Source: Streptomyces sp. LBL
GTDB taxonomy: Bacteria > Actinomycetota > Actinomycetes > Streptomycetales > Streptomycetaceae
Length of the DNA: 64,000 nt
NCBI RefSeq assembly: GCF_029893585.1
Contig: NZ_JARXYX010000028.1
Location: 1 to 64,000 of the forward strand
Reading direction: 5' to 3'
Below are positions 50,027-59,249 of this stretch, one piece after another. Each line of letters opens with the position of its first letter. Position 1 is the stretch's first letter. The translations under genes and the position numbers were made by a program. The notes under the pieces are model-generated. The model saw only the letters and a list, made by a program, of their open reading frames with translations. It was not told the DNA's origin and searched no databases.

Positions 50027-50997
50027 GTGGATCACGGCCTACCCCGTCCGAACAGCACCTGGGAGACCGACTCGCCGCTCTTGTGGACGGTGAGCTCGGT
50101 CATGAGTCGCGCGACCGAGTCCTCGCGCACCTGGCCACCTGCGCCAAGTGCAAGGCAGAGGCAGACGCACAGCGCCGACTGAAGAACGTCTTCGCGGAGG
50201 CCGCCCCGCCCCCGCCCTCCGAGAGCTTCCTCGCCCGCCTCCAGGGACTGTCGGCGGAGGGCGAACCGGTGGACGACGACGATGCGCCCTTCGGCGGATC
50301 CGGGTTCACCGGAGGACTGCCCGGCCGGCCCGGGCCCACCGGGGTCTTCGGCCTGAAGCGCGGCGAGCGGTTCGAGTTCGGCTACGTGCCGGCTCACCGG
50401 CACGGCCCCGTGCTGCCGCCCTCCTCGGCGAACCGCGGGTTCCGTATCCATGACGTCAGCCGTCACGAGGCCGAGCGGCCGGGCTCACGCGGGCTGCGGT
50501 TCGCGTTCGCCGCAGCCGGGGCGGTCTCCCTGGCCGCGATCGCGCTCGGTGGCGTCACCACGGTGACAGCGGGTGACACGGCCGCGGAGGCCCGCGGCGG
50601 TATGGGCACGGGCAGCAATGTGACCCCGGCCCGCACCCAGGGCCAGGGTGCCACCACGGCGCCTGAGAGTCAGCGGCGCCGCGGGACCGGCCCGCTCCTC
50701 GCACAGGGCCAGGGACAGGGGGCGCTCGGTAACACCTCGGTCGCCCCGACCACGGTGTCCGCACCGCTGCTGCCCGGAGTGCCGACGCAGGCCGCGGCCG
50801 GACACGAGACGGTCGCGCACGCGCTGGCCGCGCCCGTGATGGCCGGCGCCGCGGCGATGTCCCCGTTGATACGTCCGCTCAGTGCCACCGCGCCGCTCGC
50901 CCTGACCGCGTGGTCCACCACCCCGGACCCCTCACCCGGTCTGTTCGCCGCGCCCGTCCCGGACCCGACCTCCGCACCCTCCAGCACCCCCCACTGA
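50023..50997 (+). CDS. Zinc-binding anti-sigma factor (RseA-like)
   Basis: A 324-residue protein. The GTG overlaps the sigma-factor stop (GTGA). The N-terminal domain has the zinc anti-sigma motif His36-x3-Cys40-x2-Cys43 (HLATCAKC), the mark of redox-sensitive ZAS proteins. A single membrane helix lies near residues 157-181, placing the sigma-binding domain inside and a long Ala/Pro/Thr-rich tail of about 140 residues outside. The tail is a natural target for regulated proteolysis, and the HtrA gene follows. In M. tuberculosis RseA is degraded after phosphorylation; whether that applies here is unknown. Confidence 0.92.
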   Translation: MSGSRPTPSEQHLGDRLAALVDGELGHESRDRVLAHLATCAKCKAEADAQRRLKNVFAEAAPPPPSESFLARLQGLSAEGEPVDDDDAPFGGSGFTGGLPGRPGPTGVFGLKRGERFEFGYVPAHRHGPVLPPSSANRGFRIHDVSRHEAERPGSRGLRFAFAAAGAVSLAAIALGGVTTVTAGDTAAEARGGMGTGSNVTPARTQGQGATTAPESQRRRGTGPLLAQGQGQGALGNTSVAPTTVSAPLLPGVPTQAAAGHETVAHALAAPVMAGAAAMSPLIRPLSATAPLALTAWSTTPDPSPGLFAAPVPDPTSAPSSTPH

Positions 50998-51205
50998 CCT
51001 GTCTCTGCGCGGTGGACGGCGAACCTGGTTGAATCCAGGGGAGTCGATGAACTTCGGCCACCGCCGACGAGCGGTGCGGGGGAGCCGGGGCCGGTCCTGG
51101 CATCAGGTCGCGGGGAGCTGCGCCACCCTCCGGGGACGAGCCGGTTCCTGTCTCCGCGGCCTGATCTGCTGGACGGTCCCGGAGGCCGTGACTGTGGGGG
51201 AGAGC

Positions 51206-52711
51206 ATGAACGAGGGGAAGCTCACGAAGGCGACCGAACCTGTCTCGGCGCCGGAGGAGGGCACCGAGGCGGCCGAGGTTGCCGAGGCTCCCGAGGACAC
51301 CGGGGAGTCGGAGGAGCCGGGGAACGGGTCGGCCGGGCCGGAACCGACGCCGAGCCGGGTGGCCTACGGGACGTCGACCGATGCCGGGCCAGGTGTCCGC
51401 GCCGACGATTCCCACGGCGAATTCGAGCTGACGGCACCCCGCACCTTGGCGGCGCCGGAGGGCGACTACGAACTCCTGGCAGCCGCCGCGGCCTCCGCCG
51501 ATCCCTGGCAGAACTACGACCCCTGGGCCCCCGTCACCGCCCCGCTCCAGCAGACCGGAGCCGCCGTGTCCAGCAAGGAGCAGCGGCGCAAGAAGGTCCG
51601 GAAGGTGCTCGTCGGGGCGGCTGTGCTGCTCGCTCTGGTGTCGGGGGGTGTGGGAGGCGTCGTAGGGGCGTATCTGGAGCGCAACGGGGGGATCGGGGGG
51701 ATCGGGGAGGTGGAGCTGCCGCAGGCCGGCGTCGAGCCTGCCGGGCGGGCCCTGGACAGTGTGGCCGGGATCGCCGCGCGGGCCCTGCCCAGCGTGGTGA
51801 CGTTGCATGTGGCCGGGTCCGAGGATCAGAGCACCGGGACCGGATTCGTGCTCGACGACAGCGGCCACATTCTCACCAACGACCATGTGGTGGAGCCCGC
51901 AGGGCTCGACGGCGAGATATCGGTGACCTTCAACAGCGGCGACACCGCCAAGGCCACCGTCGTCGGCCGGGACAGCGGTTACGACCTCGCCGTCGTCAAG
52001 GTCAAGCACGTCAGGGGTCTCGAGCCGCTGCCCCTCGGCAACTCCGACAACGTCCAGGTCGGCGACCCGGTCGTCGCCATCGGCGCCCCCTTCGGCCTGG
52101 AGGGCACCGTGACCTCCGGCATCATCAGCGCCAAGGAACGGCCCATCACCGCCGGAAGCGGAAGCGGCGGCGCGAGCGACGTGTCGTACGTCGACGCCCT
52201 GCAGACCGACGCCCCGATAAACCCCGGCAACTCCGGCGGGCCTCTCCTCGACACCCGGGCCCGGGTCATCGGCATCAACTCCGCCATCCGCTCCGCCGAC
52301 AGCGGCAGCGACTCCGCGCCGGACGGCGGCCAGGCCGGTTCCATCGGCCTCGGTTTCGCCATACCGGTCAACCAGGGCAAGCGGGTCGCCGAGGAGCTGA
52401 TCAACGCCGGACGGGCCACCCACCCGGTGATCGGCGTCACCCTCGACATGAACTACTCCGGCGACGGCGCCCGCGTCGACGCCAGGAGCGGCGACGGCGG
52501 TCCCGCGGTCACCGTCGGCGGCCCCGGTGACCGGGCCGGTATCAAGGCCGGCGACGTCATCACCGAGGTCGACAGCCGACGCGTCCACTCCGGCGAGGAG
52601 CTCATCGTCAAGACCCGCGCCCATCGCCCCGGCGACCGCCTGGAACTCACCCTGGAGCGCGCAGGCCAGGAGCGGACCGTCTCGCTGGTCCTCGGATCCT
52701 CCGGCGGCTGA
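51206..52711 (+). CDS. HtrA/DegP-type membrane serine protease
   Basis: A 501-residue protease. The ATG at 51206 (with GGGGGAG before it) is preferred; longer frames upstream code Arg/Cys-rich non-family sequence. Residues 1-130 are an acidic cytoplasmic arm, 133-157 the membrane helix, and about 180-385 the trypsin-like domain with triad His227 (TNDHVV), Asp260 (GYDLAV) and Ser343 (GNSGGP). A C-terminal PDZ domain (about 405-495) recognises substrates. It probably degrades misfolded envelope proteins and may cut the anti-sigma factor encoded upstream. Confidence 0.94.
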   Translation: MNEGKLTKATEPVSAPEEGTEAAEVAEAPEDTGESEEPGNGSAGPEPTPSRVAYGTSTDAGPGVRADDSHGEFELTAPRTLAAPEGDYELLAAAAASADPWQNYDPWAPVTAPLQQTGAAVSSKEQRRKKVRKVLVGAAVLLALVSGGVGGVVGAYLERNGGIGGIGEVELPQAGVEPAGRALDSVAGIAARALPSVVTLHVAGSEDQSTGTGFVLDDSGHILTNDHVVEPAGLDGEISVTFNSGDTAKATVVGRDSGYDLAVVKVKHVRGLEPLPLGNSDNVQVGDPVVAIGAPFGLEGTVTSGIISAKERPITAGSGSGGASDVSYVDALQTDAPINPGNSGGPLLDTRARVIGINSAIRSADSGSDSAPDGGQAGSIGLGFAIPVNQGKRVAEELINAGRATHPVIGVTLDMNYSGDGARVDARSGDGGPAVTVGGPGDRAGIKAGDVITEVDSRRVHSGEELIVKTRAHRPGDRLELTLERAGQERTVSLVLGSSGG

Positions 52712-52916
52712 CGGAAACTCACCGATGGACCGCCCAACCCCGTCCCCCAGGACGGAGAACCCGCAAAACAGCCCATCCGGCCGCAGTCGGAAGCCCCGGA
52801 CAGTACCGGTCGTACGGGATCGCCGGGTACCGTGGACCCGGCCCGGACCACGGAAGACCCGCACCGACCACCGAGGGCCGAGGGTCGAGGACCGAGGACA
52901 TCTCAAGGAGCTTCAG

Positions 52917-53363
52917 GTGTTCAATGACATAGGACCGCTCGAGCTCGTGACGCTCGTTGTCCTCGCCGTGCTCGTCTTCGGTCCGGACAAGCTCCCGAAG
53001 GTCATCCAGGACGTCACACGCACGATCCGCAAGATCCGTGAGTTCTCGGAGAGCGCCAAGGAGGACATCCGGCAGGAACTGGGCCCGGAGTTCAAGGACT
53101 TCGAGTTCGAGGACCTCAACCCCAAGACGTTCATCCGCAAGCAGTTGGACAACGACGATCTGGGGCTGAAGGAGATCCGCAACGGCTTCGACCTGAAGAA
53201 GGAGATGGCCGAGGTCACGGACGCCGTCCACAGCCGCGAGCCGGAGTCCTCCGCGTCCGGGTCCTCGTCCTCGTCCGGGACCTCCGGCAGCACCGTCGAC
53301 ATGACGAAGAAGCCGGAGAAGCCGGACGACGACCGCCCGCCGTTCGACGCGGACGCCACCTGA
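52917..53363 (+). CDS. tatB: Sec-independent protein translocase TatB
   Basis: A 148-residue Tat component. GTG start with AAGGAG seven bases upstream. The N-terminal membrane helix has the TatB pattern FNDIGPLELVTLVVLAVLVF with the conserved Glu and GP, then the amphipathic helix KLPKVIQDVTRTIRKIREF. A charged middle (KEDIRQELGPEFKDFEFEDL) and a Ser/Pro-rich tail follow. TatB forms the receptor complex with TatC for twin-arginine substrates. Placement after HtrA matches M. tuberculosis (Rv1223-Rv1224). Confidence 0.93.
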   Translation: MFNDIGPLELVTLVVLAVLVFGPDKLPKVIQDVTRTIRKIREFSESAKEDIRQELGPEFKDFEFEDLNPKTFIRKQLDNDDLGLKEIRNGFDLKKEMAEVTDAVHSREPESSASGSSSSSGTSGSTVDMTKKPEKPDDDRPPFDADAT

Positions 53364-53696
53364 GCCGGAGGACGCCACCTGAGCCGGAGCGACCCGGGCC
53401 GAGCCACCTGGGCCACCCAGGCGCCGGACGCGCCCGAGCCGTAGCGCGCGGTAGGCATGTACTGCCTGGCTTACGTGACGCGTTTCATACTCCGGCTTGG
53501 TCCGTCCAGCGCCGTTCTGCCGCTGTACGGCCCGAACGCGCCCTGAGAACGCCCCACGCGCCGGGCACTTTCCCGGCTGCCCCGAGCGGTGTGGCTATGC
53601 TGCCGAGTTGTTGTACGGGCCGTACGCGAACCAGCAACGCCGCCCGAAGGGGGGCGGGCCGTTCGGTCCGACGAGAACGAGGAGGCGTCCGGGCAC
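53364..53696. other. Intergenic stretch after tatB
   Basis: The left part repeats GGACGCCACCTGAGCC, duplicating the end of tatB (53353-53368 and 53371-53386). No gene was found. The right part carries the leader of the gene at 53697 (GAACGAGGAGG at about 53675-53685). Confidence 0.5.
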
Positions 53697-54353
53697 ATGG
53701 AGACGACGAGTCGCGCAGGCGCGCAGGCGCCGGCTGCGGAAGGCGGACCACAGGCCCCCTCCGCCCGGCGTACGGTCGACGGTTACCTGCTGGCGCCCTT
53801 CCCGTGGTACGGCCTCGACGAGGCCTTCACGGGACCGCGCTGGCTGATGCAGGTCGGGACGGCGGCCGACGGGGCCGTCGAGCACGGTTCGATCGGGCAC
53901 GGTGACGAGCCCTCCGTACGGAACGAGGCGTCGGAGGACAAGGAGAAGTTCGCGGTGGTGGTGACCCTCGCGGCGAATCCCGTGCGGCGCAGTGCGGACG
54001 GGACGGGGCTGCTGGAGGCCACGTCGGTGTCCTCGGCGGCCTGGCTCGCGGGGGTGGGACTCCTGTCCTTCACCTGGCCCGGGCACATGGACCACACGCT
54101 GCGGGACGACTGGCTGGAGCAGCAGACGGAGACGGCGTGGGCCCTGGCCGACGACCTGGACGCTTCCGACTGGTCGACGCTGTCCCTGCCCGTGGACGGC
54201 GTGCCGACGCCCTTCCACTACCGGGAGTCCGAGTTCGGCTGGGTGCTCGCCGGGTCGACCCACGATGGTGTGCACCTGGGGGCGTACGGGAGAGGTATGA
54301 GCGCGTACGGACTCGGGTTCGCCGTGGTCAAGGACATCTCGGCCTACGCCTAG
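53697..54353 (+). CDS. Conserved hypothetical protein between tatB and mrp
   Basis: A 218-residue soluble protein without signal or membrane segment. The first 25 residues are Ala/Gly-rich, then a globular domain follows: YLLAPFPWYGLDEAFTGPRWL, a LEATSVSSAAWLAGVGLLSF stretch, and a Trp-rich middle (WLEQQTETAWALADDLDASDW). The C terminus ends in a Gly/Tyr pattern (YGRGMSAYGLGF). I do not recognise a family with known function; from memory the gene is kept at this position in other Streptomyces. It is convergent with mrp, with a shared 20-bp stem terminator. Confidence 0.8.
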   Translation: METTSRAGAQAPAAEGGPQAPSARRTVDGYLLAPFPWYGLDEAFTGPRWLMQVGTAADGAVEHGSIGHGDEPSVRNEASEDKEKFAVVVTLAANPVRRSADGTGLLEATSVSSAAWLAGVGLLSFTWPGHMDHTLRDDWLEQQTETAWALADDLDASDWSTLSLPVDGVPTPFHYRESEFGWVLAGSTHDGVHLGAYGRGMSAYGLGFAVVKDISAYA

Positions 54354-54365
54354 CCAGCCGGTTCC

Positions 54366-54408
54366 ACGACGATGGGGGCGCCGTCTGAGACGGCGCCCCC
54401 ATCGTCGT
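54366..54408. terminator. 20-bp bidirectional terminator stem
   Basis: ACGACGATGGGGGCGCCGTC at 54366-54385 pairs perfectly over 20 bp with 54389-54408 around a TGA loop. It lies between convergent genes and can serve both strands. Confidence 0.92.
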
Positions 54409-54411
54409 AGG

Positions 54412-54505
54412 AAGATCCGGAACTGATCGGGAGCTGATCCGGAACTGGCCAGGACCTGATCTGAAATTGACCTAAAACCGACCTAAAACCGACCTGGAAC
54501 CGACC
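54412..54505. repeat. 11-12 base degenerate repeats at the 3' end of mrp
   Basis: Copies of GATCCGGAACT/GATCGGGAGCT shift rightward into GACCTAAAACC, GACCTGGAACC and GACCTTAGAAC with a period of 11-12 bases. They fill the gap up to the mrp stop codon. Confidence 0.8.
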
Positions 54506-55639
54506 TTAGAACTTGTTCCTCGGCGTGATCCCCAAGGACAGTCCCGAAAGGCCCCGCTGCCGTCCTCCCAGCTTCCCCGCGATCGCCCGCAGCGCCGAGC
54601 CCGCCGGGGAGTCGGGGTCCGTCAGGACGACCGGCTTGCCCTCGTCGCCGCCCTCGCGCAGGCGGACGTCGATGGGGATGCTGCCGAGGACGGGGACGCC
54701 GGCGCCGGTCGTCCTCGTCAGACCGTCGGCCACCGACTGGCCGCCGCCCGTGCCGAAGACGTCGACCATCTCGCCGCAGTGCGGGCAGGGCAGGCCCGCC
54801 ATGTTCTCCACGACGCCCACGATCTTCTGGTGCGTCTGGACGGCGATGGAGCCGGCGCGCTCGGCCACCTCGGCCGCCGCCTGCTGGGGCGTGGTGACCA
54901 CCAGGATCTCCGCGTTCGGGACCAGTTGGGCCACCGAGATGGCGATGTCGCCCGTGCCCGGCGGGAGGTCGAGCAGGAGCACGTCCAGGTCGCCCCAGTA
55001 CACGTCCGCCAGGAACTGCTGCAGGGCTCGGTGGAGCATCGGGCCGCGCCACACGACCGGGGCGTTGCCGGGGGTGAACATGCCGATCGAGATGACCTTC
55101 ACGCCGTGCGCGGACGGCGGCATGATCATGTTCTCGACCTGGGTCGGACGGCCGTCCGCGCCGAGCATGCGGGGCACGCTGTGGCCGTAGATGTCGGCGT
55201 CGACGACACCGACCTTCAGACCGTCGGCCGCCATCGCCGCCGCCAGGTTCACCGTCACCGACGACTTGCCGACGCCACCCTTGCCGGAGGCGACCGCGTA
55301 CACACGGGTCAGCGAGCCCGGCTTGGCGAAGGGGACCTCGCGCTCGGTCTGGCCGCCGCGCAGCGCCGTCGCCAGTTCCTTGCGCTGCTCGTCGCTCATC
55401 ACGTCCAGCGTGACGTCGACGTGGGTGACACCCTCGACCGCCAGGACCGCGTCCGTCACCCGCTGTGTGATCGTCTCGCGCATGGGGCAGCCGGAGACCG
55501 TCAGGTACACGGTGACCGCGACCGCTCCGTCCGCGCCGATGTCCACCGATTTGACCATCCCGAGCTCGGTGATGGGGCGGTTGATCTCGGGGTCGTTCAC
55601 CGTCGCCAGTGCTTCACGCACCGCGTCTTCCGTAGCCAT
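54506..55639 (-). CDS. mrp: Mrp/ApbC family iron-sulfur cluster carrier ATPase
   Basis: A 377-residue protein. Residues 1-90 are an MIP18/DUF59 domain (VNDPEINRPITELGMVKSV, SGCPMRETI). The P-loop ATPase part begins near 118 with the deviant Walker A SGKGGVGKSS and includes VDADIYGHSVPRMLG and LLLDLPPGTGD. The CxxC that holds the bridging cluster is in LPCPHCGEM. It carries [4Fe-4S] clusters to apoproteins. The ATG at 55639 gives the usual MATEDAVREAL start. It corresponds to Rv1229c. Confidence 0.95.
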   Translation of the reverse strand: MATEDAVREALATVNDPEINRPITELGMVKSVDIGADGAVAVTVYLTVSGCPMRETITQRVTDAVLAVEGVTHVDVTLDVMSDEQRKELATALRGGQTEREVPFAKPGSLTRVYAVASGKGGVGKSSVTVNLAAAMAADGLKVGVVDADIYGHSVPRMLGADGRPTQVENMIMPPSAHGVKVISIGMFTPGNAPVVWRGPMLHRALQQFLADVYWGDLDVLLLDLPPGTGDIAISVAQLVPNAEILVVTTPQQAAAEVAERAGSIAVQTHQKIVGVVENMAGLPCPHCGEMVDVFGTGGGQSVADGLTRTTGAGVPVLGSIPIDVRLREGGDEGKPVVLTDPDSPAGSALRAIAGKLGGRQRGLSGLSLGITPRNKF

Positions 55640-55682
55640 AACCACGATGGTACGGCGCCGCACACGGGCCCCGGAAAACCCG

Positions 55683-56291
55683 TCACCGGTCGTCCGCGTC
55701 ACGTCCCCGAGGCGGTTCCGCCGGAACTGCGTGGAATGCGCTGTGCTGGTGGTGGCCGTCGCGCCGCGCCTCCACCTCCTTCACCATGTCCTGCAGCTCG
55801 GAGCGGATCCAGTCCCGGGTCGCGACCTCGCCCAGGCCGATGCGCAGGGCGGCGATCTCCCGGGTCAGGTACTCGGTGTCCGCGATGGACCGTTCGTTCT
55901 GTTTGCGGTCCTGTTCGAGGTTGACCCGGTCGCGGTCGTCCTGCCGGTTCTGCGCGAGCAGGATCAGTGGGGCCGCGTAGGAGGCCTGGAGGGACAGCAT
56001 CAGCGTCAGGAAGATGAACGGGTAGTGGTCGAAGCGCAGGTCCTGGGGAGCGAAGATGTTCCACAGCACCCACACGATGATGACGACCGTCATCCAGACG
56101 ATGAACCGCCCGGTGCCCAGGAACCGCGCGATGCGCTCCGAGAGCCGTGCGAAGGCCTCGGGGTCCCACTCGGGCAGTATCCGGCGCCTGGGCGGCCGCG
56201 GCTGGTCCAGACGGAGCGTACGGGGGCGGGTGGTGGCGGTGGCGCCCGTCGGCGTGCGCTCGCGGGCGCCGCTCTCGCGCTCAGGCGTCAC
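55683..56291 (-). CDS. DUF1003 membrane protein
   Basis: A 202-residue protein. An N-terminal basic/Pro-rich part (1-60) precedes two membrane helices (about 63-82 and 92-112) with the DUF1003 pattern WNIFAPQDLRFDHYPFIFL and LQASYAAPLILLAQNRQDDRDR. A C-terminal coiled coil follows. The GTG at 56291 overlaps the end of the MgtE-domain gene by 11 bases. Family members are often found with magnesium or cation proteins, as here. Function unknown. Confidence 0.93.
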   Translation of the reverse strand: MTPERESGARERTPTGATATTRPRTLRLDQPRPPRRRILPEWDPEAFARLSERIARFLGTGRFIVWMTVVIIVWVLWNIFAPQDLRFDHYPFIFLTLMLSLQASYAAPLILLAQNRQDDRDRVNLEQDRKQNERSIADTEYLTREIAALRIGLGEVATRDWIRSELQDMVKEVEARRDGHHQHSAFHAVPAEPPRGRDADDR

Positions 56292-57621
56292 GGGAAGTCA
56301 CCTCCTCGTCCTCGTCGAGGTGGAACTCGGTCTCCCGCCAGTCGTCGGGCAGCATGTGGTCGAGTACGTCGTCCACGGTCACCGCACCCAGCAGCGCCCC
56401 CGCCTCGTCCACCACGGGCGCCGCGACCATGTCGTACGTCGCGAAGAACCCGGCGACCAGGGGCAGCGCCGCGCCAGGGGCGAGGGGTTGCAGGTCGTCG
56501 TCGATGATCGAGCTGACCAGGGTGTACGGGGGGTCGCGCAGCAGCCGCTGGAAGTGGACCGTGCCCAGGTACTTGCCGGTCGGCGTCTCGTCGGGCGGTC
56601 GGCAGACGTAGACCTGCGCGGCCAGCGAGGGGGAGAGGTCGGCGTTGCGGATGCGGGCGAGCGCCTCGGCGACGGTCGCGTCGGGCCGCAGCACGATCGG
56701 CTCGGTGGTCATCAGACCGCCGGCCGTGTGCTCCTCGTACGACATCAGACGCCGCATGTCGGCCGCGTCGGCGGGCTTCATCAGGCTCAGCAGCCGCTCC
56801 TGGTCGTCCGTGGGCAGCTCGGCCAGCAGGTCGGCCGCGTCGTCCGGGTCCATGGCCTCCAGGACGTCGGCGGCACGTTCCTCCTGAAGCTTGCCGAGGA
56901 TCTCGATCTGGTCGTCTTCGGGCAGTTCCTCGAGTACGTCGGCGAGGCGGTCGTCGTCGAGGGCGGCGGCGACCTCCGCGCGGCGCTTGGCGGAGAGATG
57001 GTGCAGCACGTTGGCGAGGTCCGCGGCGCGCAACTGCTCGAAGGTGGCCAGCAGGCTCTCGGCACCCTGCCCGTGCTCCTCCAGGGAGAAGCCGGTGACG
57101 GCGCTCCACTCGACGGTCAGGGTCTCGCCCCCCCGTCGCCCGCCACCAGCCGTCCAGGGAAGCGACACGCGCCCTGTCTCCTTGTTGCGCCGGAACGCGC
57201 CGCCCTTGGCGCCCTTACGCACGAACACCCGGTCGATCTCCCAGTCCCGGCGGGCCGGCAGTTGCTGCACCGACACGTCCAGGACCGTGATGTCCTCACC
57301 GGTCTCGACGAGAGTGACGCGCCGGTCGAGGAGTTCCCCGAAGACGAGCCGCTCGGTGGGCCGTTGCTCGAAGCGGCGGACGTTGACCACGCCGGTGGTG
57401 ATGACCTGGCCGGACTCGATGCCGGTGATCCGGGTGATGGGCAGGAAGATGCGGCGGCGGGTGGCGAGTTCGACGACCAGCCCGAGCAGCCGGGGCGGCC
57501 GTCGTGCGACGCGCAGCATGACGACCAGGTCGCGCAGACGGCCGACCTGGTCACCGGTCGGGTCGAAGACGGCGACGCCGGCGAGGTGCGAGACGAAGAT
57601 CCGGGGGGCGCCCGCTGCCAT
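56281..57621 (-). CDS. Soluble MgtE N-domain/CBS protein with PRC-barrel start
   Basis: A 446-residue protein. Residues 1-90 look like a PRC barrel (VAVFDPTGDQVGRLRDLVV), repeated in part at 90-150. About 190-300 is the MgtE N superhelix (LHHLSAKRRAEVAAALDDDR, VLEELPEDDQIEIL, LEAMDPDDAADLL). Two CBS domains follow (about 305-440, GLMTTEPIVLRPDATVAEAL). The MgtE membrane channel is absent. In MgtE the N and CBS parts sense Mg2+. Here they are a free-standing module, coupled to DUF1003 and near corA, so a cytoplasmic Mg2+ sensor is a fair hypothesis. Rv1232c is similar. Confidence 0.92.
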   Translation of the reverse strand: MAAGAPRIFVSHLAGVAVFDPTGDQVGRLRDLVVMLRVARRPPRLLGLVVELATRRRIFLPITRITGIESGQVITTGVVNVRRFEQRPTERLVFGELLDRRVTLVETGEDITVLDVSVQQLPARRDWEIDRVFVRKGAKGGAFRRNKETGRVSLPWTAGGGRRGGETLTVEWSAVTGFSLEEHGQGAESLLATFEQLRAADLANVLHHLSAKRRAEVAAALDDDRLADVLEELPEDDQIEILGKLQEERAADVLEAMDPDDAADLLAELPTDDQERLLSLMKPADAADMRRLMSYEEHTAGGLMTTEPIVLRPDATVAEALARIRNADLSPSLAAQVYVCRPPDETPTGKYLGTVHFQRLLRDPPYTLVSSIIDDDLQPLAPGAALPLVAGFFATYDMVAAPVVDEAGALLGAVTVDDVLDHMLPDDWRETEFHLDEDEEVTSRDA

Positions 57622-57844
57622 GGCTGTGGTTCCTTTTCGTGCGGGGTTCGTGCTGTTTTGTGTCCTGGGTCGCCGGGTGGGTCTCATTTCCGAATTGCCT
57701 GCTGGGGTGGGCTTCAGGCTAGCCCGTCCCGATCGGACAGGCCCTGGTGAGCAGTCCGGACGGTCTGGCTCTGACGCGGCGCGGGGGCCCCGGTACGCTG
57801 CCGTACGCCGCTGAAGGACCCTTGTCAGAAAGGCAGCCCCACCT

Positions 57845-58615
57845 GTGACTGCGATTCCCCGGCGCCGTACCCCCAGGGCCGCACTGGTGGGCGCGATGTG
57901 CGCCCTGGCCGCGACGGGGACGGTCCTGACGGGATGTGGCGGAGAGGATCCGGACGAGGGCACCAACGGGGTCGGCAAGCTGCCGGCCGCCCAGATCCAG
58001 TCCCGGACCCGCAGCGCCGCCGAGTCCGCCCCGGCGGTGCGGCTCTCCGGGAACGTGGTCGCCGGGGGCCGTACGTACAAGCTCGACATGCGGCTGAAGT
58101 CCGACGGGGCCTCCGGGTCGGTCACCGCGGAGGGGGCGACCTTCCAACTGCTGAGGGTCGGTGAAGCGCTCTTCCTGAAGGCCGACGGGGACTTCTGGAC
58201 CCACGCGGACGGCAAGGGCGGCCACAGCGACGGTGACAGCGACACCGGCACCGCCGCGGCCGGCAAGCTCGGCGGCAAGTACGTGAAGGTGCCGCAGGGC
58301 GATCCCTCGTACAAGAAGTTCAGCGGTTTCACGGACATGGACGTACTCCTCGACGGTCTGCTGACCCTGCACGGCACGCTGGAAACGGACGGCCGCCGCG
58401 AGCAGACAGGCGTCCGCACCATCCGCATCACCGGCGACGACGGCTCCGGCGGCACCCTGGACGTCTCCCTGGAGGGCAGGCCGTATCCGCTCCGCCTGGT
58501 GCGGGCCGGAGGCGCGGGCACCCTGAGCTTCTCGGCCTGGGGCACGAACTTCACCCTGGCCGAACCGGAGAAGGACGAAACGGTGGACTACGGCAAGCAA
58601 CTGCCGACGTCCTAG
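57845..58615 (+). CDS. LppX/LprG-like lipoprotein
   Basis: A 256-residue lipoprotein. GTG start, signal with lipobox VLTGC (Cys31). The mature protein has the beta-rich fold pattern of the LolA-like LppX/LprAFG group: long strands (SVTAEGATFQLLRVGEALFLKAD, WTHADGKGG) and a disordered loop at 125-140. In mycobacteria these carry lipids through the envelope. The family assignment is from general pattern and is moderately sure. It is divergent from the MgtE-domain gene. Confidence 0.78.
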   Translation: MTAIPRRRTPRAALVGAMCALAATGTVLTGCGGEDPDEGTNGVGKLPAAQIQSRTRSAAESAPAVRLSGNVVAGGRTYKLDMRLKSDGASGSVTAEGATFQLLRVGEALFLKADGDFWTHADGKGGHSDGDSDTGTAAAGKLGGKYVKVPQGDPSYKKFSGFTDMDVLLDGLLTLHGTLETDGRREQTGVRTIRITGDDGSGGTLDVSLEGRPYPLRLVRAGGAGTLSFSAWGTNFTLAEPEKDETVDYGKQLPTS

Positions 58616-58680
58616 CGTGATCGTGGACGCGTGATCGTGGACGCGTGGCCTTGGATGCGGGGCCTTGCATGCGGGGCCAA
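58616..58680. repeat. Short tandem repeat after the lipoprotein gene
   Basis: GTGATCGTGGACGC is present twice in tandem, followed by GGCCTTGGATGCGG and GGCCTTGCATGCGG. It lies between convergent genes. Confidence 0.75.
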
Positions 58681-58698
58681 GCTTGATCGTTACCGCGG

Positions 58699-59217
58699 TC
58701 AGCGGCGCCTGCCCCGGCCCCGCTTCAGCAACAGCCGCGGCAGCCCCGCCGGGATCGGTCCCCGGGTCGTCGCCGGTGTCGGCAACGGCGCCTCGGCCAG
58801 ATCGCCGTCCGGCAGCGCTGCCGTCGTACCGGTCGGCTCCAGGCGCAGTACCCGGCATTCGCGGGCCCAGCGCACCGGCATCGCCTCGCCGTCCCGCGCG
58901 TTCAGACGCTTGCCCTTCAGCTCGGCGACCGTCGCCTCCCACGCGGGGGACCCCGGCGCCTGCTCCACGACCTTCGCCGTCCACGAGACCAGCCGGCCGC
59001 CCTTGTCCTTGCTGCGGACCGTGACCTCGGCCTCCGACCCGTCGACCAGCCCCGGCAGCGGCTGCTCACCGGGCCCGTCACCGACCACACAGGCCGCCGC
59101 CTCATGCCAGACGTGCCACAGGGCGCGGGCCGGGGAGCCGGGACCCGTGACCCAGATGAGGCCGGACTTCTTCGTGGCCTCCTCGACGAGGGCCTGGTCG
59201 AGCAGCTCACTTGTCAT
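58699..59217 (-). CDS. Conserved hypothetical protein, 172 residues
   Basis: The protein starts MTSELLDQALVEEATKKSGLIWV and continues ALWHVWHEAAACVVGDGPGEQPLPGLVDG, a beta-rich domain that resembles FMN-binding split-barrel (pyridoxamine-phosphate-oxidase-like) proteins in strand order, but no flavin-binding motif can be named. The C terminus is Arg-rich. It has no signal or membrane segment. It lies 32 bases downstream of corA on the same strand, so it may be cotranscribed. Function unknown. Confidence 0.75.
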   Translation of the reverse strand: MTSELLDQALVEEATKKSGLIWVTGPGSPARALWHVWHEAAACVVGDGPGEQPLPGLVDGSEAEVTVRSKDKGGRLVSWTAKVVEQAPGSPAWEATVAELKGKRLNARDGEAMPVRWARECRVLRLEPTGTTAALPDGDLAEAPLPTPATTRGPIPAGLPRLLLKRGRGRRR

Positions 59218-59249
59218 GGGCCCAGCCTATCCAGGCTATCCAGGCGGTC

